Below are positions 42,228 to 52,275 of a stretch of 64,000 bases of DNA, piece after piece. Every line of letters begins with the position of its first letter. The first letter of the stretch is position 1. Location of the stretch: positions 36,849 to 100,848 of the forward strand of contig JAFSVU010000056.1 in assembly GCA_017444825.1 (NCBI GenBank), written 5' to 3'. The notes beneath the pieces were generated by a model. That model did no database searches and had not been told where the DNA came from. It saw only the letters and a list, made by a program, of their open reading frames with translations. Position numbers and translations under genes: made by a program. Source of the DNA: Clostridia bacterium (GTDB taxonomy: Bacteria > Bacillota > Clostridia > UBA1212).

Positions 42228-42767
42228 ATGTTAAGACTTAAAGAAAAATACATTAATGAAATAGTTCCGGCAATGACTGAAAAGTTCGGTTACAAGAACG
42301 TCATGCAGGTTCCGAAACTTGTGAAGATCGTCATCAACATGGGTCTGGGCGAGATCAAAGAGAACCCCAAGGCTATCGAATCCGCTACAGCGGACCTTAA
42401 GATGATAACCGGACAGGCTCCGATAGTTACAAAAGCCAAGAAGTCCGTCGCTGCGTTCAAGCTCAGAGAGGGCATGAACATCGGTCTCAAAGTAACTCTC
42501 AGGGAAGACAGAATGTACGCATTCGCCGATAAGCTCATGAACATCGCTCTTCCTCGAATTAGAGACTTCCACGGTGTACCCGGAAACTCCTTCGACGGCC
42601 GCGGTAACTACGCACTCGGTGTTCGCGAGCAGCTCATCTTCCCCGAGATCGAGTACGATAAAGTTGACCGCACAAGAGGTATGGATATAGTATTCGTAAC
42701 CACTGCAAACACCGACGAAGAAGCAAAAGAGCTTCTCAAACTCATGGGCATGCCCTTTGAGAAATAA
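42228..42767 (+). CDS. rplE: 50S ribosomal protein L5
   Basis: A 179-residue 5S rRNA-binding protein contacting P-site tRNA ([40 protein letters not shown]). ACGGAGG upstream; normal length. Confidence 0.98.
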   Translation: MLRLKEKYINEIVPAMTEKFGYKNVMQVPKLVKIVINMGLGEIKENPKAIESATADLKMITGQAPIVTKAKKSVAAFKLREGMNIGLKVTLREDRMYAFADKLMNIALPRIRDFHGVPGNSFDGRGNYALGVREQLIFPEIEYDKVDRTRGMDIVFVTTANTDEEAKELLKLMGMPFEK

Positions 42768-42782
42768 AGGAGGTTAAGAATC

Positions 42783-42968
42783 ATGGCAAAGACTTCAATG
42801 AAAATTAAGCAGCAGAGAGACCCGAAGTTCAGCACAAGGGCCTACACAAGATGCCAGATTTGCGGCCGCCCTCACTCATATTTGAGAAAATTCGGCATTT
42901 GCCGTATTTGCTTCAGAGAGCTCGCCTACAAAGGCCAGATCCCCGGTGTCAAAAAAGCCAGTTGGTAA
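42783..42968 (+). CDS. rpsN: 30S ribosomal protein S14, zinc type
   Basis: A 61-residue short S14 with two CxxC pairs ([20 protein letters not shown]) that bind zinc. Because it is zinc-dependent, a cysteine-free copy may exist elsewhere for zinc starvation. AAAGGAGG upstream. Confidence 0.98.
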   Translation: MAKTSMKIKQQRDPKFSTRAYTRCQICGRPHSYLRKFGICRICFRELAYKGQIPGVKKASW

Positions 42969-42989
42969 TTTAAGAAGGAGGAATGAGAA

Positions 42990-43388
42990 ATGCAAATTAC
43001 AGACGTTGTAGCTGATATGCTTACCCGCATCAGAAACGCGGGATCCGCAAGGCATACTTCCGTTGACATTCCTGCTTCGAATGTTAAAAGCGCGATAGCA
43101 CAGATCCTGCTTGAAGAAGGATACGTGAAAGGCGTTGAGAAGATCGACGACGGAAAACAGGGTGTCATCAGGATCACTCTCAAGTACGTTTCCGGCAAGA
43201 GATTTGCCATCTCCGGCATAAAGAGGATCTCCAAGCCCGGTCTCAGAGTTTACGCCTCCAAGGATGAACTTCCGAAAGTTCTCGGCGGACTCGGAATCGC
43301 TATCGTTTCCACCTCCCGCGGCATCATGACCGATAAAAAGGCAAGGACCGAGGGCCTCGGCGGAGAAGTAATGGCTTTCGTATGGTAA
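42990..43388 (+). CDS. rpsH: 30S ribosomal protein S8
   Basis: A 132-residue central-domain protein ([40 protein letters not shown]). In E. coli S8 represses the spc operon. AAGGAGG upstream. A 142-bp gap follows before rplF, unusually long for this operon; it holds imperfect repeats of TTCCCGGAGGGA at 43438-43466 but no gene. Confidence 0.98.
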   Translation: MQITDVVADMLTRIRNAGSARHTSVDIPASNVKSAIAQILLEEGYVKGVEKIDDGKQGVIRITLKYVSGKRFAISGIKRISKPGLRVYASKDELPKVLGGLGIAIVSTSRGIMTDKKARTEGLGGEVMAFVW

Positions 43389-43530
43389 AAAATGACGGCG
43401 GTGCCGGACCCATCGGAAAAGCACCGTCTCAAATACCTTTCCCGGAGGGACTCATTCCCGAGGGAACAGTTATCTGAAATGGATCGCCTGAAAAGGGCGG
43501 TTCGGAATCTTAAGATCGGAGGATATATTT

Positions 43531-44076
43531 ATGTCAAGAATCGGAAAAAAACCGATTACAATCCCTGCCGGAGTGACAGTTGATATCGCCGACGGAAACG
43601 TTGTTACCGTCAAGGGCCCCAACGGTCATCTCACAGAGACGTTCAGCCACAGACTCGCCATCAAAAAAGAGGGCGCAACAGTCGTGGTCGAAAGAAGCTC
43701 AGATGATAAACTCGACAGAAGTCTTCACGGACTTACCCGCAGCCTCATCCAGAACATGGTTGACGGTGTGACCAAGGGCTTCCAGAAGACACTGGAGATC
43801 AACGGCGTCGGCTACAGAGCATCCAAGGCCGGCAAGGTTCTCACTCTTAACGTTGGTTTTTCTCACCCGGTCGATTTCGAGGAACCGGAGGGAATTACCG
43901 TAGAAGTGCCCACACAGAACAAGATCATCATCAAGGGCGCTGACAAGCAGGCCGTCGGAGCCTTCGCAGCCAAGGTACGCGCAACACGCAAGCCTGAACC
44001 TTACAAGGGCAAAGGAATCAAGTATGATTACGAAGTCGTAAGGCGCAAAGAAGGCAAGACAGGCGCTAAGAAGTAA
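43531..44076 (+). CDS. rplF: 50S ribosomal protein L6
   Basis: A 181-residue protein of two similar domains ([39 protein letters not shown]). It lies near the factor-binding site. GGAGG seven to eight bases before the ATG. Confidence 0.98.
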   Translation: MSRIGKKPITIPAGVTVDIADGNVVTVKGPNGHLTETFSHRLAIKKEGATVVVERSSDDKLDRSLHGLTRSLIQNMVDGVTKGFQKTLEINGVGYRASKAGKVLTLNVGFSHPVDFEEPEGITVEVPTQNKIIIKGADKQAVGAFAAKVRATRKPEPYKGKGIKYDYEVVRRKEGKTGAKK

Positions 44077-44095
44077 GGAAGGGAGTGCAGCTTAA

Positions 44096-44464
44096 ATGAT
44101 TAAGAAAATCGATAAAAATGCGGACCGTAAGAGAAGACACATCCGCGTAAGGAAAAAAGTCATTGGCACAAGCGAGCGCCCGAGACTCTGTGTTTACAGG
44201 AGCCTTGCTAACATCTCAGTGCAGATAATTGATGATTCAGTGGGACACACCCTGGCAGCAGCTTCGTCTCTCGACAAGGCAATCAAAGCTGAGTACGCTT
44301 ACGGCGGAAACGTTGAAGCAGCTAAGGCAGTGGGTAAACTGATTGGCGAAAGAGCAGCTGAAAAGGGCATCAAAGCAGTTGTATTTGACCGCGGCGGATA
44401 CCCCTACCACGGACGCGTAAAAGCACTTGCAGACGCCGCCCGCGAAGCAGGTCTTGAGTTCTGA
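44096..44464 (+). CDS. rplR: 50S ribosomal protein L18
   Basis: A 122-residue 5S rRNA-binding protein ([40 protein letters not shown]). GGGAG before the ATG. Normal length. Confidence 0.98.
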   Translation: MIKKIDKNADRKRRHIRVRKKVIGTSERPRLCVYRSLANISVQIIDDSVGHTLAAASSLDKAIKAEYAYGGNVEAAKAVGKLIGERAAEKGIKAVVFDRGGYPYHGRVKALADAAREAGLEF

Positions 44465-44483
44465 TACCGAAGGAGAAAGTGAC

Positions 44484-44981
44484 ATGGAACGTAACAATCA
44501 AGCTAACAAAAGTGAGTATACAGAGAAGCTTGTCCATCTCGGCAAAGTAACCAAGGTCGTGAAGGGCGGTAAAAATCTCAGATGGAATGCGCTGGTAGTT
44601 GTCGGTGACGAGAACGGCCACGTTGGCGCCGGAATGGGCAAGGCTGCGGAAGTGCCGGATGCTGTTAAAAAAGCAGTGGCAGCGGCCAAGAAAAACATGA
44701 TCGCGGTTCCAATGGTCGGCACCACGATTCCCCACGAAATAATTGGTAACCATGGCGCAGGCGAAGTTCTTCTGAAGCCGGCAGGACAGGGTACAGGTGT
44801 TATCGCAGGCGGCGCAGTTCGTGCAGTCGTAGAGCTTGCAGGTATCAAGGACATCAGAACCAAGTCCCTTAGATCCAACAACGCATGCAACGTTGTAATG
44901 GCAACCATGGATGCTCTCCGCAACCTGGTAACTGTTGAGACCGTTGCGGCAGTTCGCGGCAAGAGCGTGGACGAGATTTGA
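44484..44981 (+). CDS. rpsE: 30S ribosomal protein S5
   Basis: A 165-residue fidelity protein (GRNL-type segment [40 protein letters not shown]). AAGGAGA before ATG 44484; an earlier in-frame start lies inside rplR and is not supported. Four-base-overlap region with the start of the rpmD leader. Confidence 0.97.
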   Translation: MERNNQANKSEYTEKLVHLGKVTKVVKGGKNLRWNALVVVGDENGHVGAGMGKAAEVPDAVKKAVAAAKKNMIAVPMVGTTIPHEIIGNHGAGEVLLKPAGQGTGVIAGGAVRAVVELAGIKDIRTKSLRSNNACNVVMATMDALRNLVTVETVAAVRGKSVDEI

Positions 44982-44995
44982 CGGGAGGAACTGAT

Positions 44996-45169
44996 ATGCT
45001 GAAAATTACTCTCATTAGAAGTGTGCATGGCATCGTTGAGAAGCAGCGTGCCACGCTGAAGGCGCTGGGACTTAACAAGATCGGTCACTGCGTAGAAAAA
45101 CCCGATAACGAGCAGATTCGCGGAATGATCAGAGTTGTGAGTCACCTCGTAAAGGTCGAAGAGAATTAA
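44996..45169 (+). CDS. rpmD: 50S ribosomal protein L30
   Basis: A 57-residue protein ([35 protein letters not shown]). ATG 44996 with GGGAGGA at proper spacing; a start at 44978 inside rpsE would add six residues containing the SD itself and is rejected. Confidence 0.96.
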   Translation: MLKITLIRSVHGIVEKQRATLKALGLNKIGHCVEKPDNEQIRGMIRVVSHLVKVEEN

Positions 45170-45184
45170 GGAGGACAATAAACT

Positions 45185-45628
45185 ATGAAACTTAATGATT
45201 TAAGACCAGCAGCCGGCGCGAATAAGGCTCCCTTCAGAAAAGGCCAGGGCCACGGAAGCGGAAACGGTAAGACAGCCGGCCGCGGACACAAAGGTCAGAA
45301 GGCTCGTTCCGGCGGAAACATCAGACCCGGATTTGAAGGCGGACAGACCCCTCTCTACAGAAGAATGCCTAAGAGAGGCTTTAACAACAAAATTTTCGCA
45401 AAACAGTACGCGGAAGTCAACATCGGCAGCCTTAACGGCTTCGAGAACGGCTCCGTTGTAGATGCTGCAGCTCTTATTGAGGCCGGCATTATAAAGAATG
45501 TATACGATGGACTCAGTGTCCTTGGCAGCGGCAAGCTCGAAAAACAGCTTACAGTCAAGGCCGCCAGATTTTCCAAGTCGGCAGCAGAGAAGATTGAAGG
45601 CTTGGGAGGAAAGGCTGAGGTGGTCTGA
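45185..45628 (+). CDS. rplO: 50S ribosomal protein L15
   Basis: A 147-residue late-assembly protein with the Gly/Arg/Lys-rich N-terminal half ([40 protein letters not shown]). AAGGAGG upstream. Its stop shares a base with the secY start. Confidence 0.98.
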   Translation: MKLNDLRPAAGANKAPFRKGQGHGSGNGKTAGRGHKGQKARSGGNIRPGFEGGQTPLYRRMPKRGFNNKIFAKQYAEVNIGSLNGFENGSVVDAAALIEAGIIKNVYDGLSVLGSGKLEKQLTVKAARFSKSAAEKIEGLGGKAEVV

Positions 45629-46989
45629 TGGGACTTTGGTCTATTATCGTCAAATCATTTAATGAGCCGTCAATCCGCAAAAAGATCCTGATGACGCTCC
45701 TTCTGATCATCATTTTCAGAATCGGATGCTTCATCCCTGTCCCGGGTATCAGTGCAAACGCACTCTCGAGCCTTTCCGGCTCGGGACTCGGCCAGTTCTG
45801 GGACCTCCTGACAGGTGGCGCTATGACCAATGCATCGTTGTTCGCAATGGGTATCTCCCCTTACATCAACGCATCCATTATCATTCAGCTTCTGACAGTC
45901 GCTATCCCTGCTTTTGAAAAATGGCAGAAGGAAGGACCGGAAGGAAGAAAGCGTCTCTCCAGGATCACAAAGTACACAGCCGTTGCCCTTGGTCTGTTCC
46001 AGGCTATAATGCTCTATGTGAACATGTCAAGAACACCTGAGACCTTCACAACGGATCTCGGATCGGGTTTCTTCGCAAAAGCTCTCGTATTCCTGCTTGT
46101 GGTACTCTCATTCGTCGCCGGAACGATGTTCCTCACGTGGCTGGGTGACAAGATCACGGAAGTCGGTATCGGAAACGGTATTTCAATGCTGATCTTCGCA
46201 GGTATCATTTCAAGAGCGCCCCAGTACGTTGGACAGATCATCTCCATCGCCATCACCGGCAGCTACAACAATCAGGACGTAGCCAAGGACCTCTACCTGA
46301 GAATTCCTTTCCTTGTGATCGTAGTACTGGTCTTCGTTGCAGAGATCTTTGCAGTAGTCTGGATGGAATCCGGAGAGAGAAGACTTGGCGTCATGTACTC
46401 CCAGAGAGTTGTTGGACGTAAAGTCATGGGTGGCCAAAAGAGCTACATTCCTCTTAAGGTCAACTCCGCAGGTGTTCTCCCGATCATCTTCGCAATGTCT
46501 CTCATCCAGTTCCCCGGAACTATCGCATCACTGATCGATTCTTCCAGCGACGCGGCGAAATTCCTCAGCGATTTCAACAACACATGGTGGTACATACTCA
46601 TCTATGCACTGCTCATCATCGGATTCACGTTCTTCTACAACATGGTCTACTTTGACCCGAAGGAGTACGCGAACAATATCATTCAAAACGGCGGTCAGCT
46701 GACTGAAGTCAGAACCAGCAACAGAAAAGTGACTGCCAAGTACATCGGTAAGATCCAGAACAGACTTACATGGTTCGGCTCGATATTCCTCGCAATACTG
46801 GCCATCCTCCCGAACGTACTCGGCAAGATCTGCGAAATGATCGGTATCACGGTCGGCTCGCTCAACCTCTGGCTCGGCGGCACATCGATCCTCATTATGG
46901 TCGGCGTTGCTCTTGAGACTGTGAGAACACTGGAAACACAGCTCATGATGAGACACTACAAGGCCGGCAAGGGCGGATTCCTCGGATAA
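45628..46989 (+). CDS. secY: Preprotein translocase subunit SecY
   Basis: The 453-residue channel subunit of the Sec translocon with ten membrane helices (plug region and first helix at KKILMTLLLIIIFRIGCFIP; cytoplasmic loop GESGERRLGVMYSQR-like WMESGERRLGVMYSQRVVG). Start ATG overlaps the rplO TGA, with GAGG upstream. A 178-bp structured gap separates it from adk. Confidence 0.97.
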   Translation: MGLWSIIVKSFNEPSIRKKILMTLLLIIIFRIGCFIPVPGISANALSSLSGSGLGQFWDLLTGGAMTNASLFAMGISPYINASIIIQLLTVAIPAFEKWQKEGPEGRKRLSRITKYTAVALGLFQAIMLYVNMSRTPETFTTDLGSGFFAKALVFLLVVLSFVAGTMFLTWLGDKITEVGIGNGISMLIFAGIISRAPQYVGQIISIAITGSYNNQDVAKDLYLRIPFLVIVVLVFVAEIFAVVWMESGERRLGVMYSQRVVGRKVMGGQKSYIPLKVNSAGVLPIIFAMSLIQFPGTIASLIDSSSDAAKFLSDFNNTWWYILIYALLIIGFTFFYNMVYFDPKEYANNIIQNGGQLTEVRTSNRKVTAKYIGKIQNRLTWFGSIFLAILAILPNVLGKICEMIGITVGSLNLWLGGTSILIMVGVALETVRTLETQLMMRHYKAGKGGFLG

Positions 46990-47050
46990 TAACCGATCCG
47001 GGTGGTCCGGTAACACGGATCAGATCCAAACCGTTTAAACTAAAAACAAT

Positions 47051-47166
47051 ATGGCGCCGTCCTTATGATGCATGGGAAACGAAAGCTTATCATGGAAAAT
47101 CGGGACGACGCCATGTTTGGGCGATAAAGATTCCCTTTTCGGGAATGAAAAATATCGGAGGATATT
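47051..47166 (+). promoter_or_regulatory. Structured secY-adk intergenic region
   Basis: ATGGCG.CGTCC (47051-47062) can pair with GGACG.CGCCAT (47103-47114), one mismatch, with ATGAT/ATCAT (47065-47069 and 47089-47093) inside. A second hairpin ATTCCC/GGGAAT lies at about 47130-47146, and the adk SD (GGAG, 47157-47160) sits in the loop of AATATC/GATATT (47151-47166). This could be a processing site or a translational switch for adk. Confidence 0.4.
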
Positions 47167-47167
47167 T

Positions 47168-47815
47168 ATGATCTTAATGTTTCTTGGCGCTCCCGGCGCC
47201 GGAAAAGGAACCCAGGCAGTAAAACTTTCGGAGATCCTGGGCATTCCCCACATTTCCACGGGCGACATTTTCAGAGCCAATATCAAAAACGGCACCGAGC
47301 TGGGAAAGCTTGCGTCATCCTACATTAACAACGGAAAACTGGTGCCCGACGAAGTCACTTGCGCGATCGTTGAAGACAGGCTGAGTCAGCCGGATTGCGA
47401 AAAGGGCGCCATCCTGGACGGCTTTCCGAGGACGATAGCACAGGCTGAAGTCCTGGACAAGTTCCTTGAGAGCATCGGGAAAAAAATTGACGTGGTGGTA
47501 AACATTGTCGTTGACGATCAGGAGGTGGTCAAGAGAATTTCTCAGAGACGCGTCTGCCCGAACTGCAAGGCAACGTACCACATGGGCCACAGACCTCCAT
47601 CCAACGGGACCAATTGCGATGCCTGCGGTACTGAAGTGATCCTTCGCGACGACGACACTCCGGAAGTCATAGAGAAAAGACTTAAGGAATACCACATGTC
47701 CACCGAGCCCCTTGTGGATTACTACAAAGCGAAGGGCAATCTCATTGAAAGCGAAGGCGTTGAAGGCATCGAGAAATCGATGAACAACACGATCCGCGCT
47801 CTCATAATGAGGTAA
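47168..47815 (+). CDS. adk: Adenylate kinase
   Basis: Interconverts ATP + AMP and 2 ADP. 215 residues: P-loop GAPGAGKGTQA at 7-17, DGFPRTIAQAE in the core, and a LID domain with four zinc-type cysteines (CPNCKATYHMG, CDACG), as in Gram-positive enzymes. ATG 47168 has GGAGG seven bases upstream; an in-frame ATG at 47072 would add 32 residues ahead of the P-loop and is unlikely. Confidence 0.96.
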   Translation: MILMFLGAPGAGKGTQAVKLSEILGIPHISTGDIFRANIKNGTELGKLASSYINNGKLVPDEVTCAIVEDRLSQPDCEKGAILDGFPRTIAQAEVLDKFLESIGKKIDVVVNIVVDDQEVVKRISQRRVCPNCKATYHMGHRPPSNGTNCDACGTEVILRDDDTPEVIEKRLKEYHMSTEPLVDYYKAKGNLIESEGVEGIEKSMNNTIRALIMR

Positions 47816-47819
47816 TATA

Positions 47820-48584
47820 ATGCTTTACACAAAGTCAAAATACGAAATAGAATTGATGAAGGCAGCGGGAAGGAGTCTCGCTGAACTTCTCGAGTCACTC
47901 AATGATGTGGTCAAGCCCGGAGTAACAACAAAAGAACTTGACAAATATTCTGAGAGTGTTATAATGAAAAATGGTGCGCTCCCGTCCTTTAAAGGGCAAC
48001 CCGGTATTTATGGTGCTCCGCCGTTCCCCGCAAGTGTGTGTGCGTCGGTGAACGACGAGATAATCCATGGCATACCGGATAACCGTGTTTTGAAAAACGG
48101 CGATATCGTTACTATCGATGTCGGATGCTCCTACAAAGGGTACCAGGGAGATGCGGCCCGTACTTATGAAGTTGGCGAGTGCAGTGAAGAGACGTCGCGG
48201 CTGGTCCGTGTGACCAGGGAGTGCTTTTTTGAAGGTGTCAAAAATGCGATCCCCGGAAAACGCGTGATTGACATCTCCGGAGCTGTGCAGGACCACGCTG
48301 AGTCGAATGGTTACTCTGTCGTCCGTGAATTCACCGGTCACGGAATAGGAAGAGAACTCCACGAAGATCCTGAAGTGCCTAACTATAGGTCAAAGTACAA
48401 GGGAATCATGTTGATTCCCGGTATTGCGATCGCGGTTGAACCCATGATCTGCGCCGGAGGTTACGCGACGAAAACGGATAAAAACAAATGGACTGTGAGA
48501 ACTGCTGACGGCAGGCTCTCGGCGCATTATGAAAACACGCTCATCGTCACGGACGGAGAACCCGTAATTACTACGCTGATTTAA
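47820..48584 (+). CDS. map: Methionine aminopeptidase, type I
   Basis: Removes the initiator methionine from nascent proteins. 254 residues with metal ligands in [19 protein letters not shown] (two Asp), [13 protein letters not shown] (His), and the two Glu of VEPMI and HYENT. Starts 4 bp after adk with AGGTAAT upstream. Confidence 0.97.
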   Translation: MLYTKSKYEIELMKAAGRSLAELLESLNDVVKPGVTTKELDKYSESVIMKNGALPSFKGQPGIYGAPPFPASVCASVNDEIIHGIPDNRVLKNGDIVTIDVGCSYKGYQGDAARTYEVGECSEETSRLVRVTRECFFEGVKNAIPGKRVIDISGAVQDHAESNGYSVVREFTGHGIGRELHEDPEVPNYRSKYKGIMLIPGIAIAVEPMICAGGYATKTDKNKWTVRTADGRLSAHYENTLIVTDGEPVITTLI

Positions 48585-48600
48585 TGTAGGAGGATTGAGG

Positions 48601-48816
48601 TTGGCTAAACAGGATTTTATCGAACTCGAAGGTGTTGTCACCGACGTACTGCCCAATTGTGTTTTCAAAGTAACCCTGGAAAACGGACATGTCGTGACTT
48701 CCCACATCTCAGGCAAACTCAGAACGAACAACATTAGAATCCTTGCCGGAGACAAGGTGGTAGTTCAGCTGTCACCCTATGATCTCGACCGCGGCAGGAT
48801 AACTTGGCGAAAGTAA
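48601..48816 (+). CDS. infA: Translation initiation factor IF-1
   Basis: A 71-residue OB-fold factor that binds the 30S A site ([33 protein letters not shown]). The start is TTG at 48601, eight bases after TAGGAGG; the sequence from there matches the family exactly, and the earlier TTG at 48595 is too close to the SD. A non-ATG start limits its output. Confidence 0.96.
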   Translation: MAKQDFIELEGVVTDVLPNCVFKVTLENGHVVTSHISGKLRTNNIRILAGDKVVVQLSPYDLDRGRITWRK

Positions 48817-48866
48817 ACATTTGATAATTGCGGCGGGCGCGATGCCTGCCTATGAGGAGGATTATT

Positions 48867-48983
48867 ATGAAGGTTAGACCGTCGGTTAAACCGATCTGCG
48901 ACAAGTGCAAGATCATCAAGAGACATGGAAAAGTTATGGTTATCTGCGACGCTTATCCGAAGCATAAGCAGAAACAGGGCTGA
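48867..48983 (+). CDS. rpmJ: 50S ribosomal protein L36
   Basis: A 38-residue zinc-binding protein ([20 protein letters not shown]), the zinc ligands being the three Cys and the His near the end. The spacing between the last Cys and His (CDAYPKH) is one residue longer than the common CENPKH form, giving 38 rather than 37 residues. GAGGAGG before the ATG. Confidence 0.95.
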   Translation: MKVRPSVKPICDKCKIIKRHGKVMVICDAYPKHKQKQG

Positions 48984-49055
48984 TGTTTCCTTTGTAATTA
49001 ATTGCTTACCAAGTTGCAGAAATGCTTTATGAACCAATTGGAGGTGTTTTAGCTA

Positions 49056-49424
49056 ATGGCACGTATAGCGGGTGTAGACTTACCGAGAGAGAAACGTGTT
49101 GAAATCGGACTTACATACATTTACGGCATTGGCAATACGAAGGCTAAAGAGATTATTGCCAAAACGGGTATAAATCCGGATACAAGAGTAAAAGACTTAA
49201 CTGATGAAGAAGTAAACGCCATCAGGGACGTCATTGACAGTGATTATATTGTTGAGGGTGATGTCAGAAGAGAAGTCAGCCTCAATATTAAGCGTTTGAT
49301 GGAGAACGGCTCCTACAGAGGCAGAAGGCATAAGGCTAAGCTGCCTGTTCGCGGACAGAGAACCAAGACAAACGCAAGAACAAGAAAAGGCCCCAGCAAG
49401 ACTGTTGCCGGCAAGAAGAAATAA
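49056..49424 (+). CDS. rpsM: 30S ribosomal protein S13
   Basis: A 122-residue head protein contacting P-site tRNA ([35 protein letters not shown]). GGAGG upstream; normal length. Confidence 0.98.
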   Translation: MARIAGVDLPREKRVEIGLTYIYGIGNTKAKEIIAKTGINPDTRVKDLTDEEVNAIRDVIDSDYIVEGDVRREVSLNIKRLMENGSYRGRRHKAKLPVRGQRTKTNARTRKGPSKTVAGKKK

Positions 49425-49441
49425 GGAGGGGAGTTTGACTT

Positions 49442-49840
49442 ATGGCTGCTAAAACTAAAAAAGCTGTTAGAGGTAAGCGCAAAGAACGTAAGAATATCGA
49501 ACACGGTCAGGCTCATATCCGTTCCAGCTTCAATAATACTATAGTTACGATCACAGATCTGGCAGGAAACGCTATTTCCTGGGCAAGTGCGGGTGGCCTC
49601 GGCTTCCGCGGATCCAAGAAGAGCACTCCTTTCGCCGCTCAGTCCGCTTCCGAGCAGGCCGCTAAAGCCGCTATGGATCACGGTCTCAAAGACGTAGAAG
49701 TTTACGTAAGAGGACCCGGACAAGGCCGCGAGGCTGCCATCAGAGCACTCTCCACCGCAGGACTGTCTATCATCCTCATTAAGGATGAGACACCCGTTCC
49801 TCACAACGGTTGCAGACCGCCCAAGAGAAGACGTGTATAA
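49442..49840 (+). CDS. rpsK: 30S ribosomal protein S11
   Basis: A 132-residue platform protein ([38 protein letters not shown]; end [12 protein letters not shown]). AAGGAGGGG upstream. Normal length. Confidence 0.98.
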   Translation: MAAKTKKAVRGKRKERKNIEHGQAHIRSSFNNTIVTITDLAGNAISWASAGGLGFRGSKKSTPFAAQSASEQAAKAAMDHGLKDVEVYVRGPGQGREAAIRALSTAGLSIILIKDETPVPHNGCRPPKRRRV

Positions 49841-49857
49841 TAGGGAGGTGTAAGAAA

Positions 49858-50490
49858 ATGGCAAGATATACAGATGCATCATGCCGTCTTTGCAGGAGAG
49901 AAGGCTGCAAGCTTTTCCTGAAAGGCGAGAAATGTTATTCGGCAAACTGCCCGTTTGAAAAGAGAAATTCTGCTCCCGGCCAGCATGGCGCTGCTCAGAC
50001 CAGAAAGAAGACCTCTGAATACGGTGTTCAGATAAGAGAAAAACAGAAAGTTAAAAGATACTACGGTGTTCTTGAAAGACAGTTCAGAAATTACTTCGAA
50101 CTCGCAAGCAAGAAAAAGGGTGTCACAGGTGAAAACCTCCTTATCCTTCTTGAAAGCAGACTTGACAACGTCGTTTACCGCATTGGTCTTGGCCAGTCAA
50201 GAGCTGAAGCAAGACAGCTTGTAAGACACGGACATTTTACCGTTAACGGTAAGAAGGTTGATATTCCGTCCTACAGAGTATCCGAAGGTGATGTTATCAC
50301 TATCGCGAACAACAGCCGCGAGATGAAGTGTCTCGACGACATAGTTTCCACCACATCGGGACGTCTCGTTCCCCAGTGGCTTGAATACGACAAGGACAAT
50401 TATTCCGCAAAGGTAGTTTCGGCTCCGAAGCGTGAGGACATTGACTTTGAGATCAAGGAGCATTTGATTGTCGAGTTGTACAGCAAATAA
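49858..50490 (+). CDS. rpsD: 30S ribosomal protein S4, zinc-type
   Basis: A 210-residue primary 16S rRNA-binding protein with an S4 domain ([20 protein letters not shown]). The N-terminus has a Cys-rich zinc site ([20 protein letters not shown]). Start ATG 49858 after GGGAGG; extended frames run into rpsK. In many bacteria S4 represses this operon. Confidence 0.97.
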   Translation: MARYTDASCRLCRREGCKLFLKGEKCYSANCPFEKRNSAPGQHGAAQTRKKTSEYGVQIREKQKVKRYYGVLERQFRNYFELASKKKGVTGENLLILLESRLDNVVYRIGLGQSRAEARQLVRHGHFTVNGKKVDIPSYRVSEGDVITIANNSREMKCLDDIVSTTSGRLVPQWLEYDKDNYSAKVVSAPKREDIDFEIKEHLIVELYSK

Positions 50491-50515
50491 TTGATTTGCA
50501 GAGAGGTGGTTTATT

Positions 50516-51466
50516 ATGGCTGATATTGAAAAACCGAGACTCGAAAATGTTTATCTTTCCGACGACGGCCGCCATGGCACTTTTGTCGTAGAACCTCTCG
50601 CAAGAGGGCTTGGAATCACGATCGGTACTTCGCTGAGAAGGATCATGCTTTCACAGCTTGAAGGCGCTGCGGCGACATCCATCCAGATCGACGGTGTGAG
50701 ACACGAGTTCTCCACTATCCCCGGTGTTGTTGACGACGTTACCGAGATCGTGCTTAACATCAAGTGCGTAAACTTCAGGCTCCATGCGGATTCCGCCGAG
50801 ATAGTTCTCAAGAAAGAGGGCGCGGGCGTTATTACAGCAGGTGACATTGACCTCAATTCCGACGTTGAGATATTGAATCCGGACCAGTACATTTGCACTC
50901 TTAACGAAGATGCAAAGCTGAACATGGTCATCACGGTCAAGAAGGGCAGAAACTGGAGACAGGCCGACAAGAACAAAGAAGCCGGAATGCCCCTTGGCGT
51001 TATCTTCATCGATTCGATCTTCTCACCTATCGAGAAAGTCAACGTTAAGATCGACAATACCCTCGTGGGTAACGCAACCGACTATGAGAAGCTCACCATT
51101 GACATTATAACCAATGGCGCCATCACGCCGGAGGAAGCTCTTAAAGAGGCTGCGCAGATCCTTATCAGACAGTTCAATCTGTTTGTAAACGGCGGCGAGT
51201 TCGTTGAGGAAGAGGAGACCCAGAGGATCCCTCAGGACAATGAGATCGCAAGCGACGTTCTCAACACGCCTATCGAAGAGCTGGAACTTAACCAGAGACC
51301 TCTCAACGCGCTTAAGAGAGCCGGCGTTAATACCGTTGGCGAGCTCGTTTGCATGTCGCCTGATGAAGTTAAGAAGCTTCACAACGTGGGAACAAAGTCA
51401 ATCGAAGATATCAGAGGAAAATTGAGTAAGCTCGGAGTCAGATACGGAGAAACCTCCGAAAACTGA
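50516..51466 (+). CDS. rpoA: RNA polymerase alpha subunit
   Basis: 316 residues: assembly domain (LARGLGITIGTSLRRIMLSQ; ATSIQIDGVRHEFSTIPGV) and C-terminal domain (NTPIEELELNQRPLNALKRA) that contacts UP elements and activators. GAGAGG before the ATG. Confidence 0.98.
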   Translation: MADIEKPRLENVYLSDDGRHGTFVVEPLARGLGITIGTSLRRIMLSQLEGAAATSIQIDGVRHEFSTIPGVVDDVTEIVLNIKCVNFRLHADSAEIVLKKEGAGVITAGDIDLNSDVEILNPDQYICTLNEDAKLNMVITVKKGRNWRQADKNKEAGMPLGVIFIDSIFSPIEKVNVKIDNTLVGNATDYEKLTIDIITNGAITPEEALKEAAQILIRQFNLFVNGGEFVEEEETQRIPQDNEIASDVLNTPIEELELNQRPLNALKRAGVNTVGELVCMSPDEVKKLHNVGTKSIEDIRGKLSKLGVRYGETSEN

Positions 51467-51490
51467 TGCTACCATTGGAGGATATAAAAA

Positions 51491-52012
51491 ATGGGTTATA
51501 GAAAGTTGGGTCGCACCGGCGATCAGAGAAAGGCTATGCTCAGAAGCCTTGTCACAGCTCTCTTGCAGAACGGCAAAGTAGTTACAACAGAGACAAGGGC
51601 AAAAGAAGTTCAGAGCATTGCCGAGAGCATTATCACTTCTGCTGTGAAGGAAGCCGACAATTTCGAATCCAAACAGGTCACCTACAGCAAAGCCAAAGTT
51701 AATGCAAAGGGCAAATACATCACAATAAACAAGAAGTCCAAGAACGGAAACGACTACGCAGTAAGAGAGCGTGAGACACTCACCGAACTCCGCAGAGTCG
51801 ATAATCCTTCCAGACTTGCTGCAAGAAGAAGAGCTATCGCTTACATCTATCCTGTTAAGGATGCTGACGGAAAGAATCTCAAAGTTGTCAACAAACTCTT
51901 TGATGAGATCGCTCCCAAGTACAAGGAGAGAAAAGGCGGTTACACCAGGATCATCAAGATCGGTGCGCGCCGCGGCGACGGAGCTCCGATGGCTATTATC
52001 GAGCTCGCTTAA
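51491..52012 (+). CDS. rplQ: 50S ribosomal protein L17 with internal insertion
   Basis: Starts as usual ([20 protein letters not shown]) and ends as usual ([20 protein letters not shown]), but about 50 extra residues lie between the first helix pair and [15 protein letters not shown], rich in Lys, Asn and Ser (about residues 58-105), making 173 aa against ~115-130 usual. Last gene of the superoperon; heptamer repeats begin four bases after its stop. Confidence 0.95.
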   Translation: MGYRKLGRTGDQRKAMLRSLVTALLQNGKVVTTETRAKEVQSIAESIITSAVKEADNFESKQVTYSKAKVNAKGKYITINKKSKNGNDYAVRERETLTELRRVDNPSRLAARRRAIAYIYPVKDADGKNLKVVNKLFDEIAPKYKERKGGYTRIIKIGARRGDGAPMAIIELA

Positions 52013-52015
52013 TTG

Positions 52016-52062
52016 GGTAACAGGTAAAAGATAACAGGGTAACAGGTAATAGGTAATAAGTC
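52016..52062 (+). repeat. GTAANAR heptamer run (copy 5, without GTGCCG core)
   Basis: A short run of GTAACAG, GTAAAAG, GTAATAG and GTAATAA units following rplQ, in the same strand sense. It is the only block without a GTGCCG core. The 263-bp gap to the next gene also holds the operon terminator at 52118; the remainder shows nothing I can name. Confidence 0.75.
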
Positions 52063-52117
52063 ACAAGGATGAGTGACAGATACAAAGTTACGGATTGCCT
52101 GAGGCCCGGACAGCTTC

Positions 52118-52150
52118 AAAAAAGGTGGACAGAGATGTCCCCTTTTTTGT
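52118..52150 (+). terminator. Intrinsic terminator of the ribosomal superoperon
   Basis: AAAAAAGG and GGACA (52118-52130) pair with TGTCC and CCTTTTTT (52136-52148) around a GAGA loop, one bulged T, ending in a T-run. It is the first convincing terminator after rpsJ, so the ribosomal genes probably form one transcript unit of about 16 kb. Confidence 0.85.
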
Positions 52151-52275
52151 ATTCTAAGCGCTTTGATGAGCCATGATGTGCCTCGATGCGCCGGGCGAGG
52201 TGCAGAACCTTGCAAACCCCAAAACCAATGTTTTATAATTAAGCCAGAAGTTACCAAAGGTAAAGGAGAGACGAT

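Noticed and set aside
43389..43530. Small gene between S8 and L6
   Set aside because: A short open frame exists, but its start has no SD and its sequence resembles nothing; treated as spacer.
47072..47167. Upstream ATG (47072) as start of adenylate kinase
   Set aside because: It would put 32 unconserved residues before the P-loop and lacks an SD, whereas 47168 has a proper GGAGG.
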